Source: Frigoribacterium sp. PvP032
GTDB lineage: Bacteria > Actinomycetota > Actinomycetes > Actinomycetales > Microbacteriaceae
Assembly (NCBI RefSeq): GCF_017833035.1
Contig: NZ_JAFIBM010000001.1
Location: 248,001-312,000 of the forward strand
Reading direction: 5' to 3'
DNA: 64,000 bases
Program-made: the position numbers and the translations under genes
Notes under the pieces: model-generated
What the model was told of the DNA's origin: nothing
Database searches by the model: none
Seen by the model: the letters and a program-made list of their open reading frames with translations, nothing else
Shown here: piece after piece, positions 1 to 8,952 of the stretch
Layout: each line of letters opens with the position of its first letter
Numbering within the stretch: the first letter of the stretch is position 1

Positions 1-81
1 GGGCTTTTCGGAAACGAAGAAAGCACCGCCGCGCATGGATTGAGCAAGAAACTCATTGGCGACGGCTACCCCTGCCCGTAG
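1..81 (+). CDS. Possible 3' end of a gene cut by the window edge
   Basis: Frame 1 is open from the first base to a TAG at 79-81 and would encode about 26 residues ending in DGYPCP. It could be the C-terminus of a gene that starts outside the window. I recognise no family, and the stretch is too short to separate from chance. The following 200 bases to the next gene show nothing I can support. Confidence 0.22.
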   Translation, partial: GLFGNEESTAAHGLSKKLIGDGYPCP

Positions 82-293
82 AAGCAAGTCGCGTACGCAC
101 CTAGTCGAGCTTTATAGGATCGCGAAGAACGCCACGCACGGCACGTTCAGCGGTTGCAGTACTGGTATGGCGGCCAGTCCTGCCCACGCCTTTGGGAGAA
201 CCATGCACACTGGGGCGCAAATCTTCTTCTGGTCGCCCTCTATGCGGAAGACTGGTTAGAAGCGGCCTCTCGATCTACGGTTCTGTCAGCAGA

Positions 294-1601
294 TCAAGCC
301 ACGACCCAGGGAGCAGCCTGAGGGTCTTCGCGCAAGCGTTCTCGAAGCACGGAGCTATCGACACCTAACTCCTGCGCACACCATGCACGCACTATCAGCG
401 TGCATTCGCGTTCCACGTTGAGGATTTGTAAGTCGTCGGGCAGCTGACGATTTGCATGCTTGATTCCGTTGTAGACGCTCGCGGCACGATCATCCCAACC
501 GGCGCTTTCGAACGGCAGCAAGTCTCCGATGTCGTCCAGTATCCGCCTGGCTCGTCCCGCAAAGGAAACGCCGCTGGCCTCCTTCGACCCCATGCCGTCT
601 CGTTGCAACAGCTCGTACCCAAGCGCTTCAAGCCCTGGTCCTACTTGAGCCAACACAGCGGCCGGACTTGCGGACCGCAAGGAAATGCTGCTGACGATCG
701 GGTCGATCGCCCGCTGGAAACGGTCCCGCAATTCAAACCATTGCCTCAGGCCGCGAATACCCAGCTCTTCGTAGGTCACTAGGTGCCGGCGCTCGGCGAA
801 GGGGGGATCGTCCCGCACTCGGCTCGATGCAACTAGACGCCACGTGGGGCGGGTTCCAAAAACCTTGTCCTCCGGGTGGAGGACTGAATAGGTGATTACG
901 TTCTCATCACTCCAGGCGGATATGACGAGCAAATCGCGCAGGGCTTTTGGGGCACGTAGGTGAGTAGCCCATTCAGCGGGCTCAGTAGTTGTTGTCTGCA
1001 CCCAGAGAGAGCTTCCCAGTGTGATCTCGTCGGGATCTATAGGCTCCTTGACTATTGCGACGGGCTGCAATGCCATCCGCATGCCGCCCCATACCCCGAG
1101 ATCGATGTCTTCGGACAGTTCCTTTCGATACGCGAGCGCCCCACTCGAATTTTCCTCATGAACCCATGAATGGGCTCGCACCCAAGATCGCAAATGCGAG
1201 ACAGTCGACCTCAAGCCAGCGACGGAGTCGAAATCAACCGGTGCCGGTGCGCCAAAGACAGCCTCTTGTACAAGAACTCGTCCCGTTCCGGGACCACCTA
1301 AGTTCGTTGTATAACCGCCTTTGTGGCACCCCAGAAGGCCGACCACTCCTCGAGCATCTCGGAAGGTAAGCCGTCGCGGAGGGACGGGCTCAGGCTCGTC
1401 GACGGAACTCGGAAAATCCCGTGATGAACGGAACCACCCTACAAATGAGCCTGAGTCGGACGAAGGCCACCAAACGGTCAAGACAATGCCTTCGCTGGTG
1501 CGCTCCAGGCTGACGCTAGATTCAGCCGAGTCCTCGCCTAAGAGCTGGCCAAAGCGACGATCACCGATGGCGAGCGTGTTTCGACTCATTAGCGGATTCA
1601 C
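294..1601 (-). CDS. ApeA-like protein with C-terminal HEPN domain (candidate phage defence)
   Basis: A 435-aa protein without signal peptide or membrane segment. The N-terminal half has the look of an ApeA N-terminal domain: a stretch LTFRDARGVVGLLG around residue 80, a glycine-rich turn, then a predicted helix of the form GLRSTVSHLRSWV near 135. The C-terminal 130 residues are helical and carry RAASVYNGIKHANR near 385, which resembles the Arg...His core of HEPN ribonucleases. ApeA proteins are known as single-gene, HEPN-dependent antiphage systems; that this one acts so is inference. It sits alone in a lower-GC segment with gene-poor flanks. The start is GTG at 1601, with AGG a few bases upstream; an in-frame ATG at 1589 is the alternative. 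Family assignment is from memory of the pattern, not from a search. Confidence 0.6.
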   Translation of the reverse strand: MNPLMSRNTLAIGDRRFGQLLGEDSAESSVSLERTSEGIVLTVWWPSSDSGSFVGWFRSSRDFPSSVDEPEPVPPRRLTFRDARGVVGLLGCHKGGYTTNLGGPGTGRVLVQEAVFGAPAPVDFDSVAGLRSTVSHLRSWVRAHSWVHEENSSGALAYRKELSEDIDLGVWGGMRMALQPVAIVKEPIDPDEITLGSSLWVQTTTTEPAEWATHLRAPKALRDLLVISAWSDENVITYSVLHPEDKVFGTRPTWRLVASSRVRDDPPFAERRHLVTYEELGIRGLRQWFELRDRFQRAIDPIVSSISLRSASPAAVLAQVGPGLEALGYELLQRDGMGSKEASGVSFAGRARRILDDIGDLLPFESAGWDDRAASVYNGIKHANRQLPDDLQILNVERECTLIVRAWCAQELGVDSSVLRERLREDPQAAPWVVA

Positions 1602-2382
1602 CGACCTTTACCTGGGTGGACAATTCGAAAGTCTAGAACGAGCGTTAAAGTGCTACGCGAAACGCACAAAATGCGTTGCGAGCGGCGGTGCTAAAGACCA
1701 CACGAGGTCAGCATATTCGCGGAGACGGCTGGCCTCATTTGACTCGTCCCGCTCATCTTGAGCTAACGCATCCTAGAAGTCCGGCGCGGGATACTTTGGC
1801 AGAATTTCAGCGAGAACGGGCTTGGCACGTCTGTTGAGAAATCCAGACCAGAACAGGGCTGGGTTGGCAGACTCCTTTGAGAAACCACATTGTGTCCTTC
1901 GCGAATCAGTTTGTCGCAAGTCAAGACCGCAGTTGTCGGGACTGGGTGTTGCGTCCCAAGTGAATTTTCCAGGCGGTGGACGCGCAAAGGGTTGGCACTT
2001 CGAAGAAGCCCACGCCCAGCGGGAGCCAGAATGCGGTACCAGCCGCCACCTAACGGGTTAGCGACCGCCCGACGGCTCTTGGCGAGCTCGATGGGAAGCT
2101 ACCCGAAGCCAGGCTACGCGCGGCCCCCGGACGGCCCCTCTCGCGAGCGGCCGAGGAAACGATGCGATCTTGGGGAAAGCGTGGCACGCACCGGGTCGAT
2201 CGCGTCGGCGATATCAAATGCGATGACTTAGCGGCCGCGGTGACGCGGCTCGTGTCGCCCTAGGCAGAACTCAAGTTGCGAGAGTCAAAGTCTGGACAAG
2301 GTCATAGCCACAGCCTGGGAGCCCGACCGGCACGTGCCACGCAGAAAGTGAGTGTTCGTTGAGATCAGCTCCTCGTAGAAGC
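1602..2382. other. Gene-poor stretch in the low-GC segment
   Basis: About 780 bases with no reading frame that has a convincing start, ribosome site or recognisable protein. Short open frames exist on both strands but overlap each other and have unlikely compositions. It may be decayed sequence or regulatory space upstream of the ApeA-like gene. Confidence 0.4.
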
Positions 2383-2550
2383 ATGACCACGAAGAGCCCG
2401 TACGATGACGTCGATGTCTACCGCCATGAAGAGCACGGCGAGGTGTGGTGGGGCGCGGAAGTCGGCCTTAAAGACGACCTCAGCATGGGCTTGGAACGCG
2501 AAGCAGACATAAAGCTGCCCTGCTGGGTTGACCTTCAAGGTCAGCAGTAG
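2383..2550 (+). CDS. Small hypothetical protein, 55 aa
   Basis: An acidic small protein starting MTTKSPYDDVDVYRHEEHG, with composition plausible for a real cytosolic protein (D, E, V, W, balanced K). A TTG 24 bases further upstream would add eight Arg/Ser-rich residues and looks less likely. There is no strong ribosome site, no homologue I recognise, and no obvious operon partner. It could be chance. Confidence 0.35.
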   Translation: MTTKSPYDDVDVYRHEEHGEVWWGAEVGLKDDLSMGLEREADIKLPCWVDLQGQQ

Positions 2551-2665
2551 CGGAACCGGTAGTGCTAGCGCGGTGAGCTCTTCGGCCTAAGGTCGCTCCG
2601 GTGCGCATGAATTCTGCGGACGAGGAGTCCTGAGGTGGGCAGCAAACGGAGCGCTCATCGCACAT

Positions 2666-3043
2666 TCACCATCGGCAACCTGCAGCGGACGCGTATCCCG
2701 TGGGCCCATTGTCCTTACAAAGTGCCGCCCAGGTCTTCGGTCCCGCGACCCCGTCGGGAACGAGGTTGTGCGGAGTGTACTTCTGGTAGTAGAGCACGGC
2801 GTCTTCCGTCTTGCGACCGTAGATGCCGTCGGGGGTCCCCGCCGGGTAGATCTTGGCCCCGTTGAGCATGTACTGCAGGTAGAGCACGCAGTTCCTGTCG
2901 TTGCCGGCCCAGCCGGGCCCGAAGTTGCGCGTAATGCAGGCCCCAGCTGCTTCCGCGGGTGCGGGCGAGGCGACAGATGGTGTAACTACGACGCCCAGTG
3001 CGACGGCCATCAGGACGACTCGCGACATCAAGTGCTTCTTCAT
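2666..3043 (-). CDS. Secreted peptidoglycan-binding (PG_binding_1-like) protein
   Basis: A 125-aa protein with a Lys-start, a hydrophobic signal (VVLMAVALGVVV) and Ala-rich cleavage region ending near AEAAG. The mature part is one peptidoglycan-binding domain: NCVLYLQYMLN, then DGIYGRKTEDAVLYYQK, then VPDGVAGPKTWAALC, the typical order of the PG_binding_1 fold. Three or four cysteines suggest disulfides outside the cell. I chose ATG 3043 because GGGGAAG lies just upstream; ATG 3058 would add five residues. It probably binds cell wall. There is no catalytic domain. It precedes, on the opposite strand, a cassette that also contains wall-binding modules, so a related role is possible but not shown. 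Confidence 0.78.
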   Translation of the reverse strand: MKKHLMSRVVLMAVALGVVVTPSVASPAPAEAAGACITRNFGPGWAGNDRNCVLYLQYMLNGAKIYPAGTPDGIYGRKTEDAVLYYQKYTPHNLVPDGVAGPKTWAALCKDNGPTGYASAAGCRW

Positions 3044-3673
3044 TCTCTTCTTCCCCATGTTGACTCATCTCGGATGTCGCTCCGTGCCCGCGATCGCGAC
3101 GGCACCGTCACGACCCCGAGGACTCATGCGGAGCGCTCACGGCACCAAGAGTGGCAGATCCCCGCCACGAAGTCGGTCGGCTCTTTTGGGGACCACACTT
3201 GCGCCACGAGATCGACGTCGCGTCAAACCTTGCTGTTGCTGCTGTGCCTGGGCTCCCCGAAAACCTGGGGGGCTTATGCGCCGTATTTGAGGAGCAGGCT
3301 CGCCAAGCCCGACACCACCGACCCCGACATGCCTTACGCCGCCCGAGACGACAAGCCCTGGGCCGCGCCCAGGTGGCCGAGGCTCCAACCCGACGGTCGC
3401 TACGCCATCGGCACGGGCCTCAACGCGCGGCTCGGATGGTGCACGATCAAGATCCAAGAGGGCAGCAGCAGCCCCAACGGTTACGAAGCCCTTCTGTCGG
3501 GGGACTCCGGCAGCCCCGGGCAGGCCTTCTGGGTCCCGTTCGTCCGCGGCACAGTACCTCGGCCTTCAGGCGAACAGAAGGTGTGACGTCGGCAAGAGGA
3601 ATTGGTCAGACTTGCATGCCAAACGGATCGCCCCTAGCTTCAGACGCAGCTGGGGCAGTCGCGCCCCGCACAT
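3044..3673. other. Stretch without a convincing gene
   Basis: About 630 bases between the peptidoglycan-binding gene and the Tat-protein gene. Several overlapping frames are open but none has a credible start plus protein-like composition. It must hold the divergent promoters of the two neighbours, but I could not pick out clear -35/-10 pairs. Confidence 0.4.
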
Positions 3674-4819
3674 TTGGGGGATGTTTTGGGGAAGAGCTCT
3701 GCTGAAGGCAATCAGCGCGCGAACGGCCGGCGTGCCGAAGGATGTGACCCTGCTGGTGCCCTCTCGCGGAGAAGTGTTCTCAGTGCTGGTGGCGTTCTAG
3801 CCGCCACTTATATGGTCACTGGCTCGCCTGTTCCCGCTTTCGCTTCACCGCCCGCCGGCGCGATAGCCGCCAACGATCCACAGCCCATTACGGTTGCCAT
3901 TCGTGCGATAGAACGCAAGGTATTCGGATCAGACTTCAGCACGGCCGTGTCGCACTCAGATGTCCTGGCCTTCTCGGTATCTGGTGACGCAACCTATCTC
4001 GATCGGGCCCAGGTGTCTATCCTTTTCGACCCTGCCGCATCGACCTGGAACGGAGCGCCAGCGACGCTTTACCTGCAGACGCGGATGCAAGTTGCCGACG
4101 TCGCCCTAGCGCAGGTGGGACCGCTCCAAGAGATAACCTTCTCCCTGCCGTCCTTCGAACATGACGCCGGCTTGGCCACCTTGGAAATTTCTATCCCGCT
4201 CCGTTTCATCGCTGAATATCCGAATGACGCCGTAGAAAATATTGCGCCTACTCAGGTGACCGTGAGCCCCAGGAATCTCCCTCTGAGCCCCGTGCGGGCA
4301 GCCGCCGCTTCGCCTCAAGTCCTCGGAAATGGCCTCGCGTGGGGCGTCTCAGTCGTTGCGGCCTGGACGACACTTGGTCAAGTCTCGTCCGCGCAGGGGT
4401 CCACTTACGCCTATCCGAGCTTCATCCGGCTAACTCCGAGCGGCCCGGGAGCCATCCCCACCGGTACGTCTCTGGGCCTTCGGTGGGACCCCTTCGTTTT
4501 GGATGACTTAGTGGTGGCAAGCGCCACCTTCGACGATGACGGAACAGCCTTGGCGGTCAGAACAGTCTTGACCGAGGCGGGGTCACTGGAGTGCCACCTC
4601 GATGGGGCTATCGCACCATCTCGTACGGCATCCCTCACTCTCCAAGCATCCCCGCGGTCTAGGCCGCGCATTGGGGATTCAGTGACTTACGCCCGCGTCG
4701 ACCTGGTCTCGCCCGCAGCTTTCGCTTCCATGCAGCGGCGAACCGGCCTGGAGGAAGCAGTCTCTGTGACCTCCTCTGGCACACCACGGTTCAGCAGCGC
4801 TGCATCAGGTAAGAACTAG
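3674..4819 (+). CDS. Tat-exported hypothetical protein, first gene of a three-gene cassette
   Basis: A 381-aa protein. About 31 residues in, the segment SRRSVLSAGGVLAATY is followed by a hydrophobic run and AFA, which fits a twin-arginine signal peptide; the preceding residues are an extended N-region, so the TTG start at 3674 is uncertain. The mature part is rich in beta-type sequence with no domain I recognise and no catalytic motif. Its stop overlaps the AGGAGG ribosome site of the next gene, 8 bases away, so the two are surely co-transcribed. Codon use is less GC-biased than downstream DNA. Tat export suggests it folds before secretion. Function unknown. Confidence 0.72.
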   Translation: MGDVLGKSSAEGNQRANGRRAEGCDPAGALSRRSVLSAGGVLAATYMVTGSPVPAFASPPAGAIAANDPQPITVAIRAIERKVFGSDFSTAVSHSDVLAFSVSGDATYLDRAQVSILFDPAASTWNGAPATLYLQTRMQVADVALAQVGPLQEITFSLPSFEHDAGLATLEISIPLRFIAEYPNDAVENIAPTQVTVSPRNLPLSPVRAAAASPQVLGNGLAWGVSVVAAWTTLGQVSSAQGSTYAYPSFIRLTPSGPGAIPTGTSLGLRWDPFVLDDLVVASATFDDDGTALAVRTVLTEAGSLECHLDGAIAPSRTASLTLQASPRSRPRIGDSVTYARVDLVSPAAFASMQRRTGLEEAVSVTSSGTPRFSSAASGKN

Positions 4820-4827
4820 GAGGACTC

Positions 4828-7179
4828 ATGGCTGACATCTGGGTAGCTAACGCACAAACGTGGATTAACAACACTTACGGAAATGTGTCGGGCATTGCCA
4901 CTGTGACGGTTGATGGGTCGTCGGGCTGGCAAACGATGTATGCCCTTACTAGGGCGCTGCAGTACGAGTTGGGCATCACTGCCCTCTCCGATAACTTTGG
5001 AGCCGGAACGACCTCAGCATTCCAGCAAAAGGTCCGCGTCATTTCTTCGACCACCACAAGCCGAATCGTAGGAATCCTGCAGTGCGCGCTTTGGTGCAAG
5101 GGCTACGCAGGGGGCACCTCGTTTGGTCAATGGAGCGAGACGGTTGGCGCTTCCGTCTCTACCGTCAGAAGCAACCTGGGCCTCTCCGCCGCTTCGACCG
5201 TCGACGCCAAGCTTATGAAGTCGCTTCTGACCATGGACGCCTATACGGTCGTCAACGGTGGCTCGGCGCGCGTCCGATCAGGGCAGCAGTGGCTCAACAG
5301 TATGTATTCGACCCGAGCCGATTTCTCGCTCATCCCGTGCGATGGCCTCTACACGAGAGACGTACAGCGCGGCATCGTCTACGCCATCCAGTACGAATCA
5401 GGCATGGTGGACGGTACGGCCAACGGCAACTTCGGGCCCGGCACGCAACAAGGCCTCAAGTCCTACGGCAATCTGACCTCCGGAGCAACCGACGGGACAC
5501 GCAAGTTTGTTTCGTTGTTCCAAATTGCTCTCGCAGTGAACGGCTACGACGTCGAACGAAGCGGAACCTTCGCCGCCGCAACAAGGACATCCACCCTGGA
5601 CTTTCAACGATTCATGGAGCTGTCCGCTTCAGGGGCGGCAAACTTCGACACCTGGGCGGCATTGCTTGTCAGCTCGGGCAACGTCGAGCGAAGCGTCACT
5701 GGTATGGACACCAGCACAGAGATAACCCAAGCTCGGGCCGACCAACTCTGGAACCTCGGCTACCGAGTAGTCGGGCGTTACTTGACGGTTACGGGTAAGG
5801 GGCTCTTTCTCGGAGAACTGGACCGCATCCTCAACAAGGGATTCAAATTCTTCCCCATTTTCCAGAACTTCAACAATGGCCCTCAGTACTTCTACTTTTC
5901 CGCCGGGCTCGACCACGGTACCCAGGCGGCTCGGCGCCTAAGGCAGTTCGCCTTTCCGGCGGGCACCACAGTCTTCTTCTCTGTCGACTACGACGCCATC
6001 GACGCCGAAATAGATTCCCTCATCAAGCCCTACTTCGAAGGAATCCGAGCTGGGCTCGCCACGTCAAGGCGGGTCAACTACAAGGTTGGCATTTACGCCA
6101 CTCGCAACGTCTCCGCTCGAATGTCCCAACTCGGCTTGGCAGATGAGATCTGGGTAAGCGGCATGTCCACCGGATTCAGCGGCAACCTCGGATTCCCGAT
6201 GCCAGCCAGTTGGAGCTACACCCAGGTCGTCGAACTTCACGACATCAACATCGACAAGAACGTTGTCTCGTCCCGCGCAAAGCCCCTATCCCGAAGTGAA
6301 GTCCCTTCGACTCCAGACGACACCAACCTGTCAAGGACTTTCTGGTGGAGCCTCGTCGCCCAGGAGCTGCTGGCCGAGCAAGCCATCGGCCTTCGTCCCG
6401 TTGTCCCGAGCGCTCTGGCCGGGGAATACGTTCTCTTCTTCCTCATGAGCCGCTCCTACACGGGAGCCATGTGGGAGAACTACCTCTGGTTCCCAGAGCG
6501 CCTAGCTACCTCTGCGACTCGCGACGCCGTCGCACTTACGCGGGGGTCCTACATGCAGACCGCCGGCAATGTAGTGGACCTCTCGGGAGCTTACGTGGGC
6601 GGTGTTCCCGCAGACGGGGGAGCCTCGAGCCTCGAGCACATGGCAGCCACAGCTCAAAGCGTCAACTACTACGGCGACCACGCTAATTCCGGAAAGGTCG
6701 ACATGGGCGACCTAGGCGGATGGGCTCTTGATTTTGTCCAGCTGTGGGCTAACGCCAGATACAGGGCTGCCGACGTCTCCTTGGCAAGCTACGTGACCAC
6801 CAACCTCGGGGGGAACACCGAAGCCACCGGATTCTCGCTAGGAGACGTCATCGCTGATGCCGATGGGTGGCTCCTTGGAAGCCGCCTCAGGAGCGGACTT
6901 CCGTTCGGCGAAGCGGTGCGGCAGACACTCGTCATCGGTAGCGATTGGCGCCTCCGGGTGCGAGCCTTCTTGCAAGGCCGGTTCGGCGCGACGGCGACCT
7001 CAACACAGCTATTGGAAACGAATATTAGGGACGTGTTTACGTCAAGTTGGCCGACCACGTTGGTACCCCGAGAGCTTTTCCTCAGGGGTGCTGATCTCCC
7101 GACCGCGTCTCAACTCAATGAGTTCGCCACAGCCGCCGTCAATCGCTACCTGGTCCTCGCTGGCCTAAAGGCCAGCTGA
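4828..7179 (+). CDS. DUF1906 (Rv2525c-like) glycoside-hydrolase-like protein with peptidoglycan-binding-like N-terminus
   Basis: A 783-aa protein starting MADIWVANAQTWINNTYG. Residues about 1-290 contain repeated peptidoglycan-binding-like units, each with a pattern such as DNFGAGTTSAFQQ, DGLYTRDVQRG or GNFGPGTQQGL. Residues about 290-490 are a DUF1906 TIM-barrel-like domain: GMDTSTEITQARADQLWNLGY, RYLTV, FSVDYDAIDAEID, KVGIYATRN and a WSYTQ strand. A C-terminal region of about 290 residues is unrecognised. There is no signal peptide, unusual for a wall-active protein; the partner before it is Tat-exported and the one after it is membrane-bound, so assisted export is conceivable. AGGAGG lies 5 bases before the ATG. 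Similar leaderless proteins occur in Firmicutes and Actinobacteria (from memory). Activity on peptidoglycan is inference. Confidence 0.8.
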   Translation: MADIWVANAQTWINNTYGNVSGIATVTVDGSSGWQTMYALTRALQYELGITALSDNFGAGTTSAFQQKVRVISSTTTSRIVGILQCALWCKGYAGGTSFGQWSETVGASVSTVRSNLGLSAASTVDAKLMKSLLTMDAYTVVNGGSARVRSGQQWLNSMYSTRADFSLIPCDGLYTRDVQRGIVYAIQYESGMVDGTANGNFGPGTQQGLKSYGNLTSGATDGTRKFVSLFQIALAVNGYDVERSGTFAAATRTSTLDFQRFMELSASGAANFDTWAALLVSSGNVERSVTGMDTSTEITQARADQLWNLGYRVVGRYLTVTGKGLFLGELDRILNKGFKFFPIFQNFNNGPQYFYFSAGLDHGTQAARRLRQFAFPAGTTVFFSVDYDAIDAEIDSLIKPYFEGIRAGLATSRRVNYKVGIYATRNVSARMSQLGLADEIWVSGMSTGFSGNLGFPMPASWSYTQVVELHDINIDKNVVSSRAKPLSRSEVPSTPDDTNLSRTFWWSLVAQELLAEQAIGLRPVVPSALAGEYVLFFLMSRSYTGAMWENYLWFPERLATSATRDAVALTRGSYMQTAGNVVDLSGAYVGGVPADGGASSLEHMAATAQSVNYYGDHANSGKVDMGDLGGWALDFVQLWANARYRAADVSLASYVTTNLGGNTEATGFSLGDVIADADGWLLGSRLRSGLPFGEAVRQTLVIGSDWRLRVRAFLQGRFGATATSTQLLETNIRDVFTSSWPTTLVPRELFLRGADLPTASQLNEFATAAVNRYLVLAGLKAS

Positions 7180-7183
7180 AGCT

Positions 7184-7744
7184 GTGACTTCTACTCGAAC
7201 CCAAGCAGTTCCGCCTCGAGCACTTGGCCATGTTCTCGGTGCCATTCTCGTGGTCGCCGCCGCACCGGCGCAGTATCTGCTTTTCACATTTACTTTCACT
7301 GCAGTAGCTCCGCTTTCTCGCGACAATGGGCCAGACTTCCTGACCGGGGAGCAGGTCTCTCAGTACGTCGTGATCGTCGCAGTTCTAGGAGTCGTGTATC
7401 TGGTTCCCTCATGGTTTACCAGGCGCGATGCCGCATATTTCCCGCTCTGGGCTCTCGTAGCGACCCTGTCGGTGTGGGTCGTCGGATTGCTCCTTCTGGC
7501 GTGGCTGCTGCTGGTGACATCGGGCTCGCCGGAACTCGTGGGCTTCCGAGCAATCGCATATTCCGTAGCCAGATACGGAGCTTCGATTCCTCTTCTCATT
7601 CTTCCCATCGCATTGTTGGTGCTTGCCACCAGATTGAAGGGGAGAACTATGCAGCTACCGAGTCTGATTTTGACCGTGATCGCTTTCGTTCTTGTCTCGA
7701 GTTCACCTATCGGAGCCCTGTTGCTGGCCAGGACATACAGCTAA
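7184..7744 (+). CDS. Polytopic membrane protein, third gene of the cassette
   Basis: A 186-aa hydrophobic protein beginning at GTG four bases after the stop of the preceding gene. I count four to five membrane segments, including LGAILVVAAAPAQYLLFTF, YVVIVAVLGVVYLVPSW, LWALVATLSVWVVGLLLLAW and two near the C-terminus. No transport or enzyme motif is visible. Tight spacing places it in one unit with the Tat protein and the DUF1906 protein. It could anchor, export or protect against them; this is only inference from position. Confidence 0.7.
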   Translation: MTSTRTQAVPPRALGHVLGAILVVAAAPAQYLLFTFTFTAVAPLSRDNGPDFLTGEQVSQYVVIVAVLGVVYLVPSWFTRRDAAYFPLWALVATLSVWVVGLLLLAWLLLVTSGSPELVGFRAIAYSVARYGASIPLLILPIALLVLATRLKGRTMQLPSLILTVIAFVLVSSSPIGALLLARTYS

Positions 7745-8760
7745 ACGAGGCTCACATGAGGGCTAGCGTCGTCTTGAAGGCCCAAATCCTCTTCACGCAT
7801 TTGCTATGCCTCGATGGCTAGGGACCATAGGGGTGCCCGCGCGAGAATCACTTGGGTTCTTATGAAGGGCGGCAGCGATACAGCGTGTTCCAGTGAGCTG
7901 GCGGCTTCCACGGACAACCTCCTCGACGCGGGAAGCTTGTTCAGCGATTTCTTCCTGCTGAGTCAAGGCGGCTGCCACAGCGTGAGGCGCAGCAACGTAG
8001 GCCTGGACCATCCGACGTCACAAAGGTCCGGCCTGTCGGTCGCTCGGGAACGGCGGCAGTGATCGGAACGGTGCCTTCGCGTCTCCAGAACAGCTCCCTG
8101 AGGCCACGCCGCCGTATTTCTTCTCAACTCAACTGTGTTTGCAAGCTTTTCTGGACCAGGCGTTTGCAAGCCTGGTCGGTAGGCGGGGTTTCTTAGACCA
8201 AGTAATTGCTCAGCGACACGTGTTGTCGTCTGCAACTCAGTTTTAGAGATGCTGCCCAGATCGTCATTGACCGGCTGCTGGCAACCGGGCGCAGACGGCG
8301 GACCTAGTTCGGGCACCGCCAGGCCCGCGACGATCGTGCGCCTACAGGCCGCGTGGATGTCCCCAAACGACGCCCCTGTGCCGAGATGAGCGTCGGGGTG
8401 CCCCTCGCTTCTCGTCGGATAGGCCACGGCCATGAGGACCGATGATGTGGGCCGTTGCTACAGGGCCGAGGGCGACGAATCAGAGTGTCACGGGACGCAG
8501 CTAACGTCAGGGGAGGTGGTGCGCCACCCGCCGAACCCAAGTTGGGCTTGGCGGTTGGTTCTATTGCTGTGATGATGAGGAGCCCAAACCTGAGAAAGGC
8601 GCGTTTTGTGACTGCTGGAGACCTAATTGCTGCTTACGCGTATGAAGTCACGCCTCAACAACAGGCCCCATTCGCTGGTGGATTGATTCCAGTCACCGAT
8701 GCGCTTCAGGATGCTGTTGAGTCGCTAAGAATGCCGTCAAGATCTCTGTTCTAGTTGGAC
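7745..8760. other. Decayed or intergenic stretch ending the low-GC segment
   Basis: About 1 kb with no supportable gene. A perfect 8-bp hairpin (GACCAGGC / GCCTGGTC, loop 8) lies at 8154-8177. A 99-codon frame at 8455-8754 (+) and a 72-codon frame at 7793-8011 (-) are open, but neither has a recognisable domain or good ribosome site. The stretch leads directly into a broken GntR gene, so relic sequence is likely. Confidence 0.4.
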
Positions 8761-8952
8761 CTACGTTGCCGCATTTCCGCGCTGAGAACGGGCAGTTGAA
8801 CCGCCGTAAGGAACTTGAGGCGTTCTCCTCAGTTGGGTGATAGCTTCACGCACACGGGTGCGTGGGCCGCCGAGCCACTTAACGAGTTCATGATCGTTCA
8901 GGCGCTCACCCGGCTCGGAGGTGCCGTCGACACGTCGTCCTGGCCGCGTCAA
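8761..8952 (-). pseudogene. Truncated GntR-type regulator remnant
   Basis: The reading frame contains a GntR winged-helix start: EPGERLNDHELVKWLGG, then RTRVREAITQLRR. This matches the usual pattern of a GntR DNA-binding helix pair, but the common 'GVSRTPVREA' appears as GGPRTRVREA and the protein stops about 20 residues later, with no ligand-binding domain. Its start region overlaps the stop of the ABC-F gene by a few bases. It is best read as a gene broken at the edge of the acquired segment. Codon use matches the low-GC side. Confidence 0.5.

Noticed and set aside
3481-3530. A GDSGSP-like peptide that resembles a serine-protease nucleophile motif
   Set aside because: The surrounding frame lacks the matching His and Asp motifs, a signal and a credible start; chance match.
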